A DNA stretch of 22,460 nt. It comes from 2-12-FULL-42-15 sp964196565 (lineage in GTDB: Bacteria; Pseudomonadota; Gammaproteobacteria; Coxiellales; Coxiellaceae). Made by a program: the position numbers and the translations under genes. Below the pieces are notes generated by a model. It made no database searches and was not told the DNA's origin. It saw nothing but the letters and a program-made list of their open reading frames with translations. Below are positions 1-7,443 of this stretch, one piece after another. Within the stretch, counting starts at the first letter, position 1; the number at the start of each line of letters is the position of its first letter. The DNA lies in the NCBI GenBank assembly GCA_964196565.1, contig CAXMUH010000114.1, positions 1 through 22,460 on the forward strand, written 5' to 3'.

Positions 1-313
1 CGTAACAAATTTCTCCGCGCGAGTGATAGTTGTTCATATAAATCCCAATCGCGCCAATCATCTTATTGTTTGATTTATCAACTATAGACCAATATATTCC
101 TTTCTTTTGTTCAAATAAGTTGCGGCAATAGATGATTTCAGTGCTCGCCTCGGTTATATTGGTTGGCTTATTGGCTAAAATATGTTGACCAACTTTTGGA
201 TCAGAATAGTATTGAAAAAAATCCGAACTATCTTTAATATCTTGTTCTCGAAGTGAATATTGATCATTCACTTCGAGGACTGGAAACGGATTTGTATAAA
301 ATGTGTTAAGCAT
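1..313 (-). CDS. GNAT-family N-acetyltransferase (RimJ/RimL-like), partial
   Basis: The leftward reading frame starts at the ATG at 313 and is still open at base 1, giving 104 residues. After an N-terminal helix-rich segment it reads IYWSIVDKSN followed by KMIGAIGIYMNNYHSRGEICY-like strands, the usual beta2-beta4 pattern of RimJ/RimL-type acetyltransferases that transfer acetyl from acetyl-CoA to an amino group. The acetyl-CoA-binding motif A would lie beyond the window, so neither activity nor substrate can be judged. It is divergent from the RpfE-like gene, with about 100 AT-rich bases between them. The family call is fairly secure; the substrate is unknown. Confidence 0.72.
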   Translation of the reverse strand, partial: MLNTFYTNPFPVLEVNDQYSLREQDIKDSSDFFQYYSDPKVGQHILANKPTNITEASTEIIYCRNLFEQKKGIYWSIVDKSNNKMIGAIGIYMNNYHSRGEICY

Positions 314-412
314 TGCGTTCTCGTAAATACTAGATATTTACTATTATATGTCCGTAATATTAAAATAAAATTAAACAAGGTGTGTATTTTTGACCCTTTA
401 TAGATATTTATC

Positions 413-1402
413 GTGAAATCGACTCAAATAACCTTATTTGTGCCAGGATTGATCGAGGGGATTGCCTTGATGCAGCAGTCTGGCCGCGAGTTTCCTGGCT
501 TTCAACGTTTCTTGCGTCGTGCTAGGCATAGTATCATTAACGAAGAAAATGATGCATTAAAATTTAAGTTGTTAACGGCAGAAGTACCAAAAGAGTTGCC
601 AATTGCTTTTTTAAGCGCTGTGGCTGATGGGCTAGAAAATCATGATGGTTGGATTCGAGCAGATCCAGTTGGGCTTAACGTGGACCTGGTGCATATTTAC
701 ATGTCTGGGCGGCGTCATTTGTCTGTAACTGCAGATGAAGCAAATATACTTACTGCATTAATCTCGCCACTGTTAAAAGAATTTAATTTTTCTTTAAGGA
801 TAATGGCAAATGAGCGCGGCTATTTAAATTGCGGAGTTAGTCCAGATATCCAGACGGTTTCACCTGATGCCATTATCGGAAAATCTATAATAGATTATTT
901 GCCACATGGTCCAGATGATAAGTTTTGGCGGCGACTATTAACAGAAATTCAAATGGTATTACAAGACTGTGAAGTTAATAAAAAGCGAGCGAGCAAAGGC
1001 CAGCCAACCATAGATGCATTGTGGTTTTGGGGGCAGGGCAGTTATCAGCAACAGAGTATTGACCCTAGGTTTAAAGTTATTTTTACTGACGATGAGGTTA
1101 TTATTGGGCTTTGTAAACTTCTAAAGTTGAAGTATAAACGCTTCAATGGCAGTATACCTGGGTGTTTGGATTATTGCGCAAAGAACAAGGGTAAATATTT
1201 AATTGCTTCCAATCATTTGTTAAATCATATGCATGAAAAGTCCGAATTTCTTGGTGCTTTACAGAAATTTTTCCCTCCGGTTTTACGTGCATTAGCTGAA
1301 AAAAAAATCACGAGTTTGGAGTTGTACGTAGGGGATAAACACTGTTATCATATAAGTACGAGAGAATTTAGATTGTGGTGGAATCCTTGGAGCAGAAAAT
1401 AA
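413..1402 (+). CDS. RpfE-like / COG4255-type conserved protein
   Basis: A 329-residue soluble protein starting at a GTG, with no clear Shine-Dalgarno sequence. The start is kept because the N-terminal LFVPGL segment resembles the start of this family. Two family hallmarks are visible: a W-x-RADPV segment near residues 80-86 and DALWFWGQGS at 201-210. These occur in proteins annotated as RpfE or phosphoglycerate-mutase-like; no catalytic role is established, and none is claimed here. It lies directly upstream of recJ with a gap of 77 bases, the same neighbourhood as rpfE-recJ in Xanthomonas, which supports the family call. No signal peptide or membrane segment is seen. Confidence 0.62.
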   Translation: MKSTQITLFVPGLIEGIALMQQSGREFPGFQRFLRRARHSIINEENDALKFKLLTAEVPKELPIAFLSAVADGLENHDGWIRADPVGLNVDLVHIYMSGRRHLSVTADEANILTALISPLLKEFNFSLRIMANERGYLNCGVSPDIQTVSPDAIIGKSIIDYLPHGPDDKFWRRLLTEIQMVLQDCEVNKKRASKGQPTIDALWFWGQGSYQQQSIDPRFKVIFTDDEVIIGLCKLLKLKYKRFNGSIPGCLDYCAKNKGKYLIASNHLLNHMHEKSEFLGALQKFFPPVLRALAEKKITSLELYVGDKHCYHISTREFRLWWNPWSRK

Positions 1403-1479
1403 TCAACCCCATCAGTTTTTAGAGAGTTATTGCTATTTTCTTACTAATTTGAATATAACTAAACAAAAGGAACTGTATT

Positions 1480-3204
1480 GTGACAGGTAGTGTAATTGTT
1501 AGAAGGGCGATCGACGAGGGAAATGACTTAGATACCTTAAATCCACTTTTAAGAAGAATTTATTCCGCAAGAAATATCAGTAAACTAGATGAATTATCTT
1601 CTGAGTTGGCAGGTTTAATTTCCTTTAATTTATTGCTCAATATTGAAAAAGCAACCGAACGTTTGGCAAAGGCGATTTTCGAGAATCAGAATATTTTAAT
1701 TGTCGGTGATTTTGATGTTGATGGTGCAACGAGTTCTGCACTAGCTGTATCCGCATTACATGCCATGGGCGCGAAACAAGTTTCTTATCTAGTACCCAAT
1801 CGCTTTACTTATGGTTACGGTTTAACTGCTGAAATTGTCGAAGTGGCCAGCGAGCAAAAACCCGATTTAATTGTGACAGTAGATAATGGTATTTCCAGTC
1901 ATGCGGGTATTGATCGAGCCAATGAGCTCGGCATTGATGTACTTATTACCGATCATCATTTGCCGGGTGCGACTTTACCGAAGGCGTATACCATTGTTAA
2001 TCCAAACCAGCCAGGGGATGAATTTCCAAGTAAAAATCTTGCCGGCGTTGGCGTTATTTTTTATGTTATGTTGGCATTGCGTTCCTATCTCAATAGCAAG
2101 CAGTGGTTTTCAGAGCAACAAATTCCTTGCCCTAAAATGTCACGCTATTTAGATCTCGTTGCTTTGGGCACGGTGGCGGATGTGGTTCCGCTCGATAAAA
2201 ATAATCGCATTATGGTTTCGCAAGGGTTACGTCGTATTCGCGCCGGATTTACGTGTTATGGTATTTCAGCTTTATTGCAAGTGGCTGGGCGTAAGCCTGA
2301 CTCATTAAAGGCTATGGATTTAGGTTATAGTGTCGGTCCACGGTTAAATGCTGCTGGACGTTTAGTTGATATGTCGATCGGGATTTCTTGTTTATTAGCA
2401 GACAACTTGTCCGCGGCTTTAACTTTGGCGCGCAAACTTGATGATCTTAACAAAGATCGTCGTGTGATTGAGACTAAAATGAAGCAAGAAGCATTTGATG
2501 CGATTGATGAATTAAATTTAAGCGGGGAGTTACCCGATGGATTGTGTGTTTATGAAGAACATTGGCACCAAGGTGTTGTGGGTTTAGTTGCTGCGCGTGT
2601 TAAAGAGCGGGTACATCGACCGGTGATTGCTTTTGCTAAAGTAGATGATGAAACACTAAAAGGTTCTGCACGCTCGATCACCGGTTTACATATTCGCGAT
2701 GTTTTAGAAGCGATCGCAACCAATCATCCTGAATTAATTTCTAAATTTGGCGGTCATGCAATGGCGGCGGGTTTAAGTTTAGATGCAAAAAATTACAAAG
2801 CTTTTACTGCTGAATTTGAAAAAGAAGTTTCTCTTCGAGTAAATAAAGATGATCTTCATGGAAAATATGAAACGGATGGTGAGCTTACGACTGAAGAGTT
2901 GAATTTAGAAACCGCTGAGATGTTGACAGACGCGGGTCCCTGGGGGCAGGGTTTCCCAGAACCTATTTTTGATGGTAAATTTAATTTAATCAGCCAACGT
3001 GTAGTCGGAAGTCGTCATTTAAAGTTGGTGCTTCAGGCTCCAGATACGGATCATTATGTAGATGCAATTCTATTTAATGCTGATTTGGATGAGTGGCCCA
3101 ATCATAATTGTCGTTCGATTGTCACGGTTTATCGAATGGACGTAAATGAATTTAATGATCGGCGACGCCTGCAGCTTATTATTGAGCATATCCAACCAGG
3201 GTAA
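1480..3204 (+). CDS. recJ: single-stranded-DNA-specific exonuclease RecJ
   Basis: A 574-residue protein, close to the usual RecJ length (about 577 in E. coli). RecJ degrades single-stranded DNA 5' to 3' in RecF-pathway recombination, mismatch repair and base-excision repair, using Mn/Mg held by DHH-family aspartates. Visible motifs are GDFDVDGATSSA at 76-87 (D77, D79, D81), VTVDNG with D135, the ITDHH motif with D158-H160, LGTVADVVPL, and FGGHAMAAGL of the DHHA1 domain, followed by an OB-type C-terminus. The start is a GTG preceded by AAAAGGAA at about 1465-1472. The stop is five bases before trpR, so the two are probably cotranscribed. Everything needed for activity appears present. Confidence 0.96.
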   Translation: MTGSVIVRRAIDEGNDLDTLNPLLRRIYSARNISKLDELSSELAGLISFNLLLNIEKATERLAKAIFENQNILIVGDFDVDGATSSALAVSALHAMGAKQVSYLVPNRFTYGYGLTAEIVEVASEQKPDLIVTVDNGISSHAGIDRANELGIDVLITDHHLPGATLPKAYTIVNPNQPGDEFPSKNLAGVGVIFYVMLALRSYLNSKQWFSEQQIPCPKMSRYLDLVALGTVADVVPLDKNNRIMVSQGLRRIRAGFTCYGISALLQVAGRKPDSLKAMDLGYSVGPRLNAAGRLVDMSIGISCLLADNLSAALTLARKLDDLNKDRRVIETKMKQEAFDAIDELNLSGELPDGLCVYEEHWHQGVVGLVAARVKERVHRPVIAFAKVDDETLKGSARSITGLHIRDVLEAIATNHPELISKFGGHAMAAGLSLDAKNYKAFTAEFEKEVSLRVNKDDLHGKYETDGELTTEELNLETAEMLTDAGPWGQGFPEPIFDGKFNLISQRVVGSRHLKLVLQAPDTDHYVDAILFNADLDEWPNHNCRSIVTVYRMDVNEFNDRRRLQLIIEHIQPG

Positions 3205-3209
3205 AACAC

Positions 3210-3497
3210 ATGAATACAGATAACAAAGCCGGTTGGCGTGAGTTTTTACGATTATGTCAGCGTGTAAAAACTGAAGATCAATTGGATGAATTATTTGGAC
3301 TTTTTTTTACGCTCGAAGAAAAAGATGTGTTAGCTACGCGTATTCTACTGATTCAGGAGTTGCTTAAGGCTGAGAAAACTCAACGTGAAATTGCTCAACA
3401 CTTAAACATAAGTATTGCCAAAATCACCCGTGGCTCAAATGCATTAAAGATTGTGAGTGATGAAATGAAGCAATTTATCCTGCAAGACACCAAGTAA
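3210..3497 (+). CDS. trpR: Trp repressor (TrpR family)
   Basis: A 95-residue all-helical protein matching the TrpR fold and length. TrpR binds L-tryptophan and then represses trp biosynthesis promoters as a dimer. The helix-turn-helix region runs through TQREIAQHLNISIAKITRGS at about 58-77, and the ITRGSN signature of the recognition helix is intact. The preceding LATRILLIQELL corresponds to the helix that forms the Trp pocket, including the conserved Arg in TR. It starts six bases after the recJ stop, suggesting translational coupling. YerC/YecD homologues are a related alternative, but ITRGSN and the length favour TrpR. No trp operon genes are in the window. Confidence 0.85.
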   Translation: MNTDNKAGWREFLRLCQRVKTEDQLDELFGLFFTLEEKDVLATRILLIQELLKAEKTQREIAQHLNISIAKITRGSNALKIVSDEMKQFILQDTK

Positions 3498-3500
3498 TGA

Positions 3501-3530
3501 TTAATAATTTCTCATGGCGTGTGCTATACT
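3501..3530 (+). promoter_or_regulatory. probable sigma70 promoter for the 92-residue protein gene
   Basis: TATACT at 3525-3530 is preceded by TGC, giving an extended -10. A weak -35-like TTAATA lies at 3501-3506, 18 bases upstream. It sits just after the trpR stop and about 40 bases before the next ATG. Confidence 0.5.
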
Positions 3531-3571
3531 GCCTTAATTGATCAAATAACTGCCATCATGAAGGGTGAATA

Positions 3572-3850
3572 ATGAGCACAGACAATTCTAAATTTGACCT
3601 GCAAGGTCTGATTGGTAATTTCAAAACCATGATTAATCCTACAGCCAATACCCCAGATCCCAACCCAGGCGATGTCGTTGGCATTATGATTGCTGAGCTA
3701 AGTATAATGGTACAACAGCTTCAAGCCGCCCATGTTGAGCAGGGCAAACAATTGGGTAAAATTAATCGAATGTTTAACGATCTGTATAAACACCTCGAAG
3801 AAGTTAATCTAACAAAAGCGCCTGAAGCAGCAGCTGAAAAAGAAGAATAA
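3572..3850 (+). CDS. small acidic hypothetical protein, 92 residues
   Basis: I do not recognise this family. The protein has no signal peptide or membrane segment. Residues about 42-78 (IAELSIMVQQLQAAHVEQGK and onward) look like an amphipathic, possibly coiled-coil helix, and the last twelve residues are Ala/Glu-rich. AAGGGTG lies about 8 bases before the ATG, and a good extended -10 promoter lies upstream, so it is very probably expressed. It is followed at once by a MITE-like repeat. A small cytoplasmic oligomerising or accessory protein is possible, but function is unknown. Confidence 0.7.
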   Translation: MSTDNSKFDLQGLIGNFKTMINPTANTPDPNPGDVVGIMIAELSIMVQQLQAAHVEQGKQLGKINRMFNDLYKHLEEVNLTKAPEAAAEKEE

Positions 3851-3855
3851 TATTC

Positions 3856-3999
3856 TATACTCGGCGCGGTTTAGTTTTAGGTGTAGCCCGGACAAAAATT
3901 TATTTTTGGCCGGGATTAAAAGTATGAATCCAGCTACGCTGGATGCTTCCTGGCCGACAAGTCGTCCAGGCTACTTCAAATGGCGGTTTAACAGCACCT
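3856..3999. repeat. MITE-like repeat, copy A (right end truncated)
   Basis: Begins TATACTCGGCGCGGTTTAG, then has a GTAGCCCGGAC block, a GAATCCAGC-GCTGGAT palindrome and GGCCGACAAG. It is nearly identical over most of its length to the copy at 5191-5381. The right terminal repeat is missing; the match fades into the 3' end of the pagL-like gene, whose TAG stop (3998-4000) lies at the junction. Confidence 0.75.
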
Positions 4000-4582
4000 A
4001 GCTAAGAAATCCGATTGAAATTAAAAAAGGCACTTGCAAACCTTTATTGTAAACACCCAGGTCGCCATTGGAATAGTGCACGATTTTAGCTTCTAAAGTA
4101 AAATGATATTTGTGGCCAAGCATAATTCCAGCGCCCATATAATCTTGAAAAATTAAATGTCCGCCTAATTTAGAGCCGGCAAAATAACTTCTGGATAATA
4201 TTGTTGGACCTGCGATGCTGTATAGCAAATAAGGGCTAATATATTTGCTGCGAAAAACCCACCAGCGTAATTCAAATAAAGCAGAAAGTGCGAATAAATG
4301 TTGCGCGCCACTTTGCCAGTCTGAAGCGGTAAACCCAAGGCTTACCGAAAAATATTTACCAGTGTGAAAGCGCGTATGTAGATAGGATAACATAAAGCCA
4401 CTGTCTACTTTATAACGTGAATTCCAAAATAATGGTTTGGGCAAAGTTGGGAATTTTAAATGAATGAACTTTTGATTGTAAAACCCAATTGAAAATTGAT
4501 TATTTGGAAAATAATTTTTAGCATTACTGATTAACGGTAATGTCACCCCGAATAGGATTAATGCTTTTTGCCAATACTTCAT
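3998..4582 (-). CDS. PagL-like lipid A 3-O-deacylase family outer-membrane protein
   Basis: A 194-residue protein. I start it at the ATG at 4582 rather than the TTG eight codons upstream, because the ATG gives a clean signal peptide (MKYWQKALILFG to SNA, residues 1-21). The rest alternates aromatic and polar residues like an eight-stranded outer-membrane barrel. The penultimate strand carries VHYSNGD (H169, S171), matching the His and Ser of the PagL active site, which removes the 3-linked acyl chain of lipid A. The acidic third member would be expected about twelve residues after the Ser; here that position is Gln183, with no Glu or Asp beside it. It was probably once divergent from a small barrel gene (see the duplicated junction). 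The family call is good; activity is uncertain. Confidence 0.7.
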   Translation of the reverse strand: MKYWQKALILFGVTLPLISNAKNYFPNNQFSIGFYNQKFIHLKFPTLPKPLFWNSRYKVDSGFMLSYLHTRFHTGKYFSVSLGFTASDWQSGAQHLFALSALFELRWWVFRSKYISPYLLYSIAGPTILSRSYFAGSKLGGHLIFQDYMGAGIMLGHKYHFTLEAKIVHYSNGDLGVYNKGLQVPFLISIGFLS

Positions 4583-4699
4583 GTATGCTTTCTTTTTAGA
4601 TTCCAAGCTTGAGTATAAGGAAATATACGCGTGAAAAGAAGCTATACATTTGCAGTATGCTTATTTTTGTGTTTTTCTTTCGTGATTTACTCCAATACG
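4530..4699. repeat. duplicated divergent junction, left copy
   Basis: About 170 bases holding the 5' end of the pagL-like gene (minus strand), the short intergenic region and the 5' end of a barrel gene (plus strand). It is repeated in direct orientation at 6732-6901 with few differences. Similarity starts near TTAACG and stops abruptly after CCAATAC. Confidence 0.85.
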
Positions 4700-4703
4700 T
4701 GAC
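4632..4703 (+). pseudogene. 5' fragment of the small outer-membrane barrel gene
   Basis: Reads the same signal-peptide segment (KRSYTFAVCLFLCFS) as the intact gene at 6833 for about 23 codons. The start is GTG where the intact copy has ATG, and the frame ends at TGA (4701-4703) exactly where the duplicated segment stops. It keeps the AAGGAAA ribosome-binding region. It is a truncated leftover of the duplication and can encode only a signal-peptide-like 23-mer. Confidence 0.8.
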
Positions 4704-4741
4704 CTTACGATAAGCATGTGTGACTTCACGCAGCCTTTTCA

Positions 4742-5002
4742 TTAAGCTAAATCCTCGTAGTTAACTAAAACGGGCTCATTCTCTTCCATTTGCGATTGCT
4801 GCTGATTTTTTAGCTTTGCACCTATTTGCGCATAACTCAACTTAAGCGTTGCAGCAACCACGCCTATTTTAGTGTGAGCAAGTCAAGCGAGCGCAGACTC
4901 CCAAAATTCATCAGGGATTTTTGAATGGCCAGTTTTATTTGCGTGCCACTGTGCAAACTGTTCAGCAACAGCAGCCAGGTCTGTAGATTGTGTAGTAGGT
5001 AT
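4742..5002 (-). pseudogene. decayed transposon-associated helix-turn-helix (TnpA-like) gene
   Basis: An 86-codon frame in which the start appears decayed: GAGGA lies eight bases before ATA (5002) where ATG would be expected, and codon 40 is TGA (4883-4885). Apart from these lesions it is a continuous reading frame. It contains EQFAQWHANKTGHSKIPDEF, then WESALA, then a helix-turn-helix-like VVAATLKLSYAQIGAKLKN. This layout resembles the small proteins encoded upstream of IS66-type transposases. No transposase remains nearby. The assignment to IS66 rests on remembered family style, so the call is moderate; the lesions are direct observations. Confidence 0.5.
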
Positions 5003-5018
5003 TTTAAATTCCTCGTGT

Positions 5019-5192
5019 TATACCCAAGCCAGGTGAGTGTTAGGTGTTGTTTCAGCAGCGTCGTCCCGGAATTTGGCGCAGCCAAATATCCAGGATCCAG
5101 CTAATCATGTTGAACTGGGTCCCGGGTTGCCTATGACCCGGGACGACAGGCTCAGTGCCTGAAACACCTAAAATCATACCGATTTGGGTATA
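5019..5192. repeat. MITE-like element C, 174 bp
   Basis: Left end TATACCCAAGCCAGGTG... TTAGGTGTT..TTTCA; right end TGAAACACCTAAAATC... TTGGGTATA, an imperfect terminal inverted repeat of about 35 bases. The inside carries a second inverted pair, GTCGTCCCGG (about 5064) and CCGGGACGAC (about 5136). No coding capacity. It shares its final TATA with the next element. Confidence 0.75.
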
Positions 5193-5381
5193 TACTCGGC
5201 GCGGTTTAGTTTTAGGTGTAGCCCGGACAAAAATTATTTTTGGCCGGGATTAAAAGTATGAATCCAGCTTCGCTGGATGCTTCCCGGCCGACAAAGCCTG
5301 TCACGCGCGAAGCGTGAGGATCGTCCGAGCTACTTCAGATGGTGCCAGAAAAACACCTAATTTCATACTGGCCTGGGTATA
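5191..5381. repeat. MITE-like element B, 191 bp
   Basis: Complete copy of the element truncated at 3856-3999. Left end TATACTCGGCGCGGTTTAG..TTTAGGTGT; right end AACACCTAATTTCATACTGG..TGGGTATA, which is the inverted counterpart. It contains GTAGCCCGGAC, a GAATCCAGC/GCTGGAT palindrome, and a CACGCGCGAAGCGTG hairpin segment that is missing from copy A. Confidence 0.8.
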
Positions 5382-5420
5382 AGTAGACGAGGTATCAGCT
5401 TAATGGAATGTGGCGGGGGT

Positions 5421-5449
5421 TGTCACACATGTTTACCGGAGGCTCACGA
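5421..5449. repeat. IS-end-like motif, left copy
   Basis: TGTCACACATGTTTACCGG followed by AGGCTCACGA. It recurs in the same orientation at 6701-6729 with 24 of 29 bases matching. The TGTCAC-CATGT-CCGG pattern resembles repeats at the ends of IS21/IS481-type elements. The FkbM gene's stop codon lies inside this motif. Confidence 0.45.
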
Positions 5450-6139
5450 TGCAATACAATTAAATAGCTGCTTTTTTTTTCGGCGTAATGCAAGATAAAT
5501 ATTTATCCACGCTAAATTAAATCGATTAGCAACCGTGATTTTTATAACGTTTGGTTGGACATAGACAGAATCGCTTTTATCTTTATAGAAAATGGCATAA
5601 TGATTATCTTTCATCCAAGACTTTATCTCTTTCAAGTAGGGATTAAGGTAACAGCCTCCATGCGTTTCAATTGAAATGACGTGGGGCCGGCTGCGCATGT
5701 TCTTTAAGACATACCATTCTGCTCCTTCTATATCAATACTTATTAAATCGATCGTACCTTCGTCTATTTGATCAAACGTTTTGCATTGAACGACAAATTC
5801 ATCTTCGTGAGCCAGCTCATAATTGTCATTTACAATTGCTGGTGAAGACTTAAGTGTACTTATAAAAGTGGAAGCACCGTGCTTAGCAAGTTTAATCTTG
5901 CCATTGTGATCGCTGATTGCTATAGGGTAAAAAGTCACATTGGGTCGATTCAAAAAATGATCTATAATTAATTGAGCGGCTTGACCATCAGGTTCAACTA
6001 ATAGAGACTTTATTCCATTTATTATATAAAAGTAAATAACTGAAACTTCAGGACTAAATACACCGATTTCAGCAGCAAATGTTGGCTCATAATGCTTTTT
6101 TTCAAGTTCTTTAACTAATCGGCTTTTATTCAACCTCAT
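5444..6139 (-). CDS. FkbM-family SAM-dependent methyltransferase
   Basis: A 231-residue protein. The SAM-binding motif I region is AEIGVFSPEV (about 23-32), the acidic motif II is LLVEPDG (47-52), and the family signature is DLISIDIEGAEWYVLKNM (131-148). FkbM-type enzymes O-methylate sugars or polyketides; in bacteria like this they often sit in glycan or lipopolysaccharide clusters, so an envelope glycan substrate is possible but not shown. The ATG start has only a weak upstream purine run. The stop codon falls inside an IS-end-like repeat, so the C-terminus (after about residue 225) may have been altered by insertion. No glycosyltransferase neighbours remain; the gene sits alone between repeats and looks transferred. 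Confidence 0.8.
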   Translation of the reverse strand: MRLNKSRLVKELEKKHYEPTFAAEIGVFSPEVSVIYFYIINGIKSLLVEPDGQAAQLIIDHFLNRPNVTFYPIAISDHNGKIKLAKHGASTFISTLKSSPAIVNDNYELAHEDEFVVQCKTFDQIDEGTIDLISIDIEGAEWYVLKNMRSRPHVISIETHGGCYLNPYLKEIKSWMKDNHYAIFYKDKSDSVYVQPNVIKITVANRFNLAWINIYLALRRKKKQLFNCIAS

Positions 6140-6832
6140 GCTTTTTGGTCTTATTGCAATTTAAAAGTAAATCATGTCAAATTGTGCAAAGAATTGCAAG
6201 GCATCCATGCTGCTTAATCTTCTACTCTAGGAGGGACAAGTGTAACTTATAAACAACCAGTCACCGTTGGATTGAAGGAATCACCTGGAGGTGTTTTATA
6301 AGAAGTCCCTCGAAAACCCTCAACTGCACTTGATCGAAACTAGTTTTCTTCACTAAACTCGGGTTTTATACGTTTTCGCTTAGCAGAAATATGTCACTCA
6401 TGTAGCTCAATATCAATATATTTGTCAGTGATGCTACTAGAGCTATACAGCTCTGAACAAGTTCACGTATGTAGCGTGTGCTTTTTAAAGGGTTATTACT
6501 ATTATTTGCAGTCAGTAGTGATGTTTGTTCATAAGGGTAGGCCTGGTCGCACGTTCCGTGACACCTGGCCTCGCAGGCACAAGAAGCATTTTTCAATTAC
6601 GCTGAGATTGATGATAATATGTATGCAAGTGACACTTTTAGCCCTCTTTTGGAGTTTGGTCCTTATAACGAGGTTACACGGTAGCTCAGCTATCTGGATA
6701 TGTCACACATGCTCACCGGAAGGTGACGACTTATTAACGCGAATGTCATGCCGAATAGGATTAATGATTTTTGCCAATACTTCATGTATGCTTTTTTTTA
6801 GATTTCAAGCTTGAGTATAAGGAAATATACGG
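6140..6832. other. 693-bp gene-poor relic stretch
   Basis: No convincing intact gene. It holds a TGTCACTCATGT variant of the IS-end-like motif (6392-6403), a short plus-strand frame before TAG at about 6690 (reading AFFNYAEIDDNMYASDTFSP) that I do not recognise, the second IS-end-like motif (6701-6729) and the right copy of the duplicated junction (6732-6901). Probably decayed mobile DNA. Confidence 0.55.
6701..6729. repeat. IS-end-like motif, right copy
   Basis: TGTCACACATGCTCACCGG followed by AAGGTGACGA, a direct repeat of 5421-5449 about 1.28 kb away. The duplicated junction begins immediately after it. Confidence 0.45.
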
Positions 6833-6901
6833 ATGAAAAGAAGCTATACATTTGCAGTATGCTTATTTTTGTGTTTTTCTACCGTGATTTATTCCAATAC
6901 T
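6732..6901. repeat. duplicated divergent junction, right copy
   Basis: Direct repeat of 4530-4699. Here the minus-strand pagL-like 5' end (signal-peptide codons, about 6733-6785) is the broken part, while the plus-strand barrel gene is intact. Confidence 0.85.
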
Positions 6902-7438
6902 CAAACACCAATTAAATGGCAAGGATTTTATTTGGGCGCATTGATTGGTTTGAGCTGGGTTGATTACTCACATTTTTCATTTACACCTGCTGCCGCACCC
7001 ACTCAAATTATTGATAAAGGTTTGGCGCCATCTTTTCAATTTGGCTATGGATTTAATTCATATTTTGCACTTGAGACCGGGGTGATTTACATTCGAAAGC
7101 CTATTTTTAAGCACTTGCATCATGGTAGTGATAACGGCCGCTTTAAAAATAATGTGGTGTATCTAGTAGCTAAGTTGAGTTTATTAATAAAAAAATCTTA
7201 CCGAATTTTTACGAAATTGGGTGTGGGTTATGTAGTTCGCGATAGCATTATTGATAATGGAGCTGTGATTATAAATGGCAGTATGATTACGCGACCCATT
7301 TATGCGTTAGGAGTTGACTATCGGGTGGCTCAGCATTGGGAGTTGGAATTAATGTGGATGCAAGCTGCGAAATTATCCAGCAAACAACTGCCCGCATCTA
7401 ATTATATTGGTGTTGGGGCGCATTATCTATTTTTATAA
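6833..7438 (+). CDS. small outer-membrane beta-barrel protein (OmpA-type barrel)
   Basis: A 201-residue protein with a signal peptide (KRSYTFAVCLFLCFSTVIYS; cleavage probably near residues 21-23) and alternating strands. WQGFYLGALIGLSWVDY is a typical first strand, FGYGFNSYFALETGVIYI a middle hairpin, and YIGVGAHYLFL a final strand ending close to the C-terminus. Length and pattern fit an eight-stranded OmpA/OmpX-type barrel as in Legionella and Coxiella surface proteins. No peptidoglycan-binding domain follows, so a structural, adhesive or protective surface role is only a guess. AAGGA lies ten bases before the ATG. A 5' fragment of the same gene occurs at 4632. Confidence 0.72.
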   Translation: MKRSYTFAVCLFLCFSTVIYSNTQTPIKWQGFYLGALIGLSWVDYSHFSFTPAAAPTQIIDKGLAPSFQFGYGFNSYFALETGVIYIRKPIFKHLHHGSDNGRFKNNVVYLVAKLSLLIKKSYRIFTKLGVGYVVRDSIIDNGAVIINGSMITRPIYALGVDYRVAQHWELELMWMQAAKLSSKQLPASNYIGVGAHYLFL

Positions 7439-7443
7439 AAAAT

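Larger units (their letters stand above)
4704..5443. other. 740-bp accessory stretch without an intact gene
   Basis: Holds the decayed TnpA-like gene (4742-5002), two abutting MITE-like elements (5019-5192 and 5191-5381) and an IS-end-like motif (5421-5449). No other coding region is convincing. Confidence 0.7.

Noticed and set aside
1886..2152. 88-codon plus-strand frame inside recJ
   Set aside because: Out-of-frame shadow of a gene with all RecJ motifs; no ribosome-binding site.
4864..5085. 73-codon minus-strand frame
   Set aside because: Runs out of frame across the decayed TnpA-like gene and into a MITE-like element.
6366..6814. Overlapping frames of 76 (minus) and 130 (plus) codons in the relic stretch
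   Set aside because: Cysteine- and His-rich low-quality sequence without ribosome-binding sites, running into the duplicated junction; looks like chance frames.
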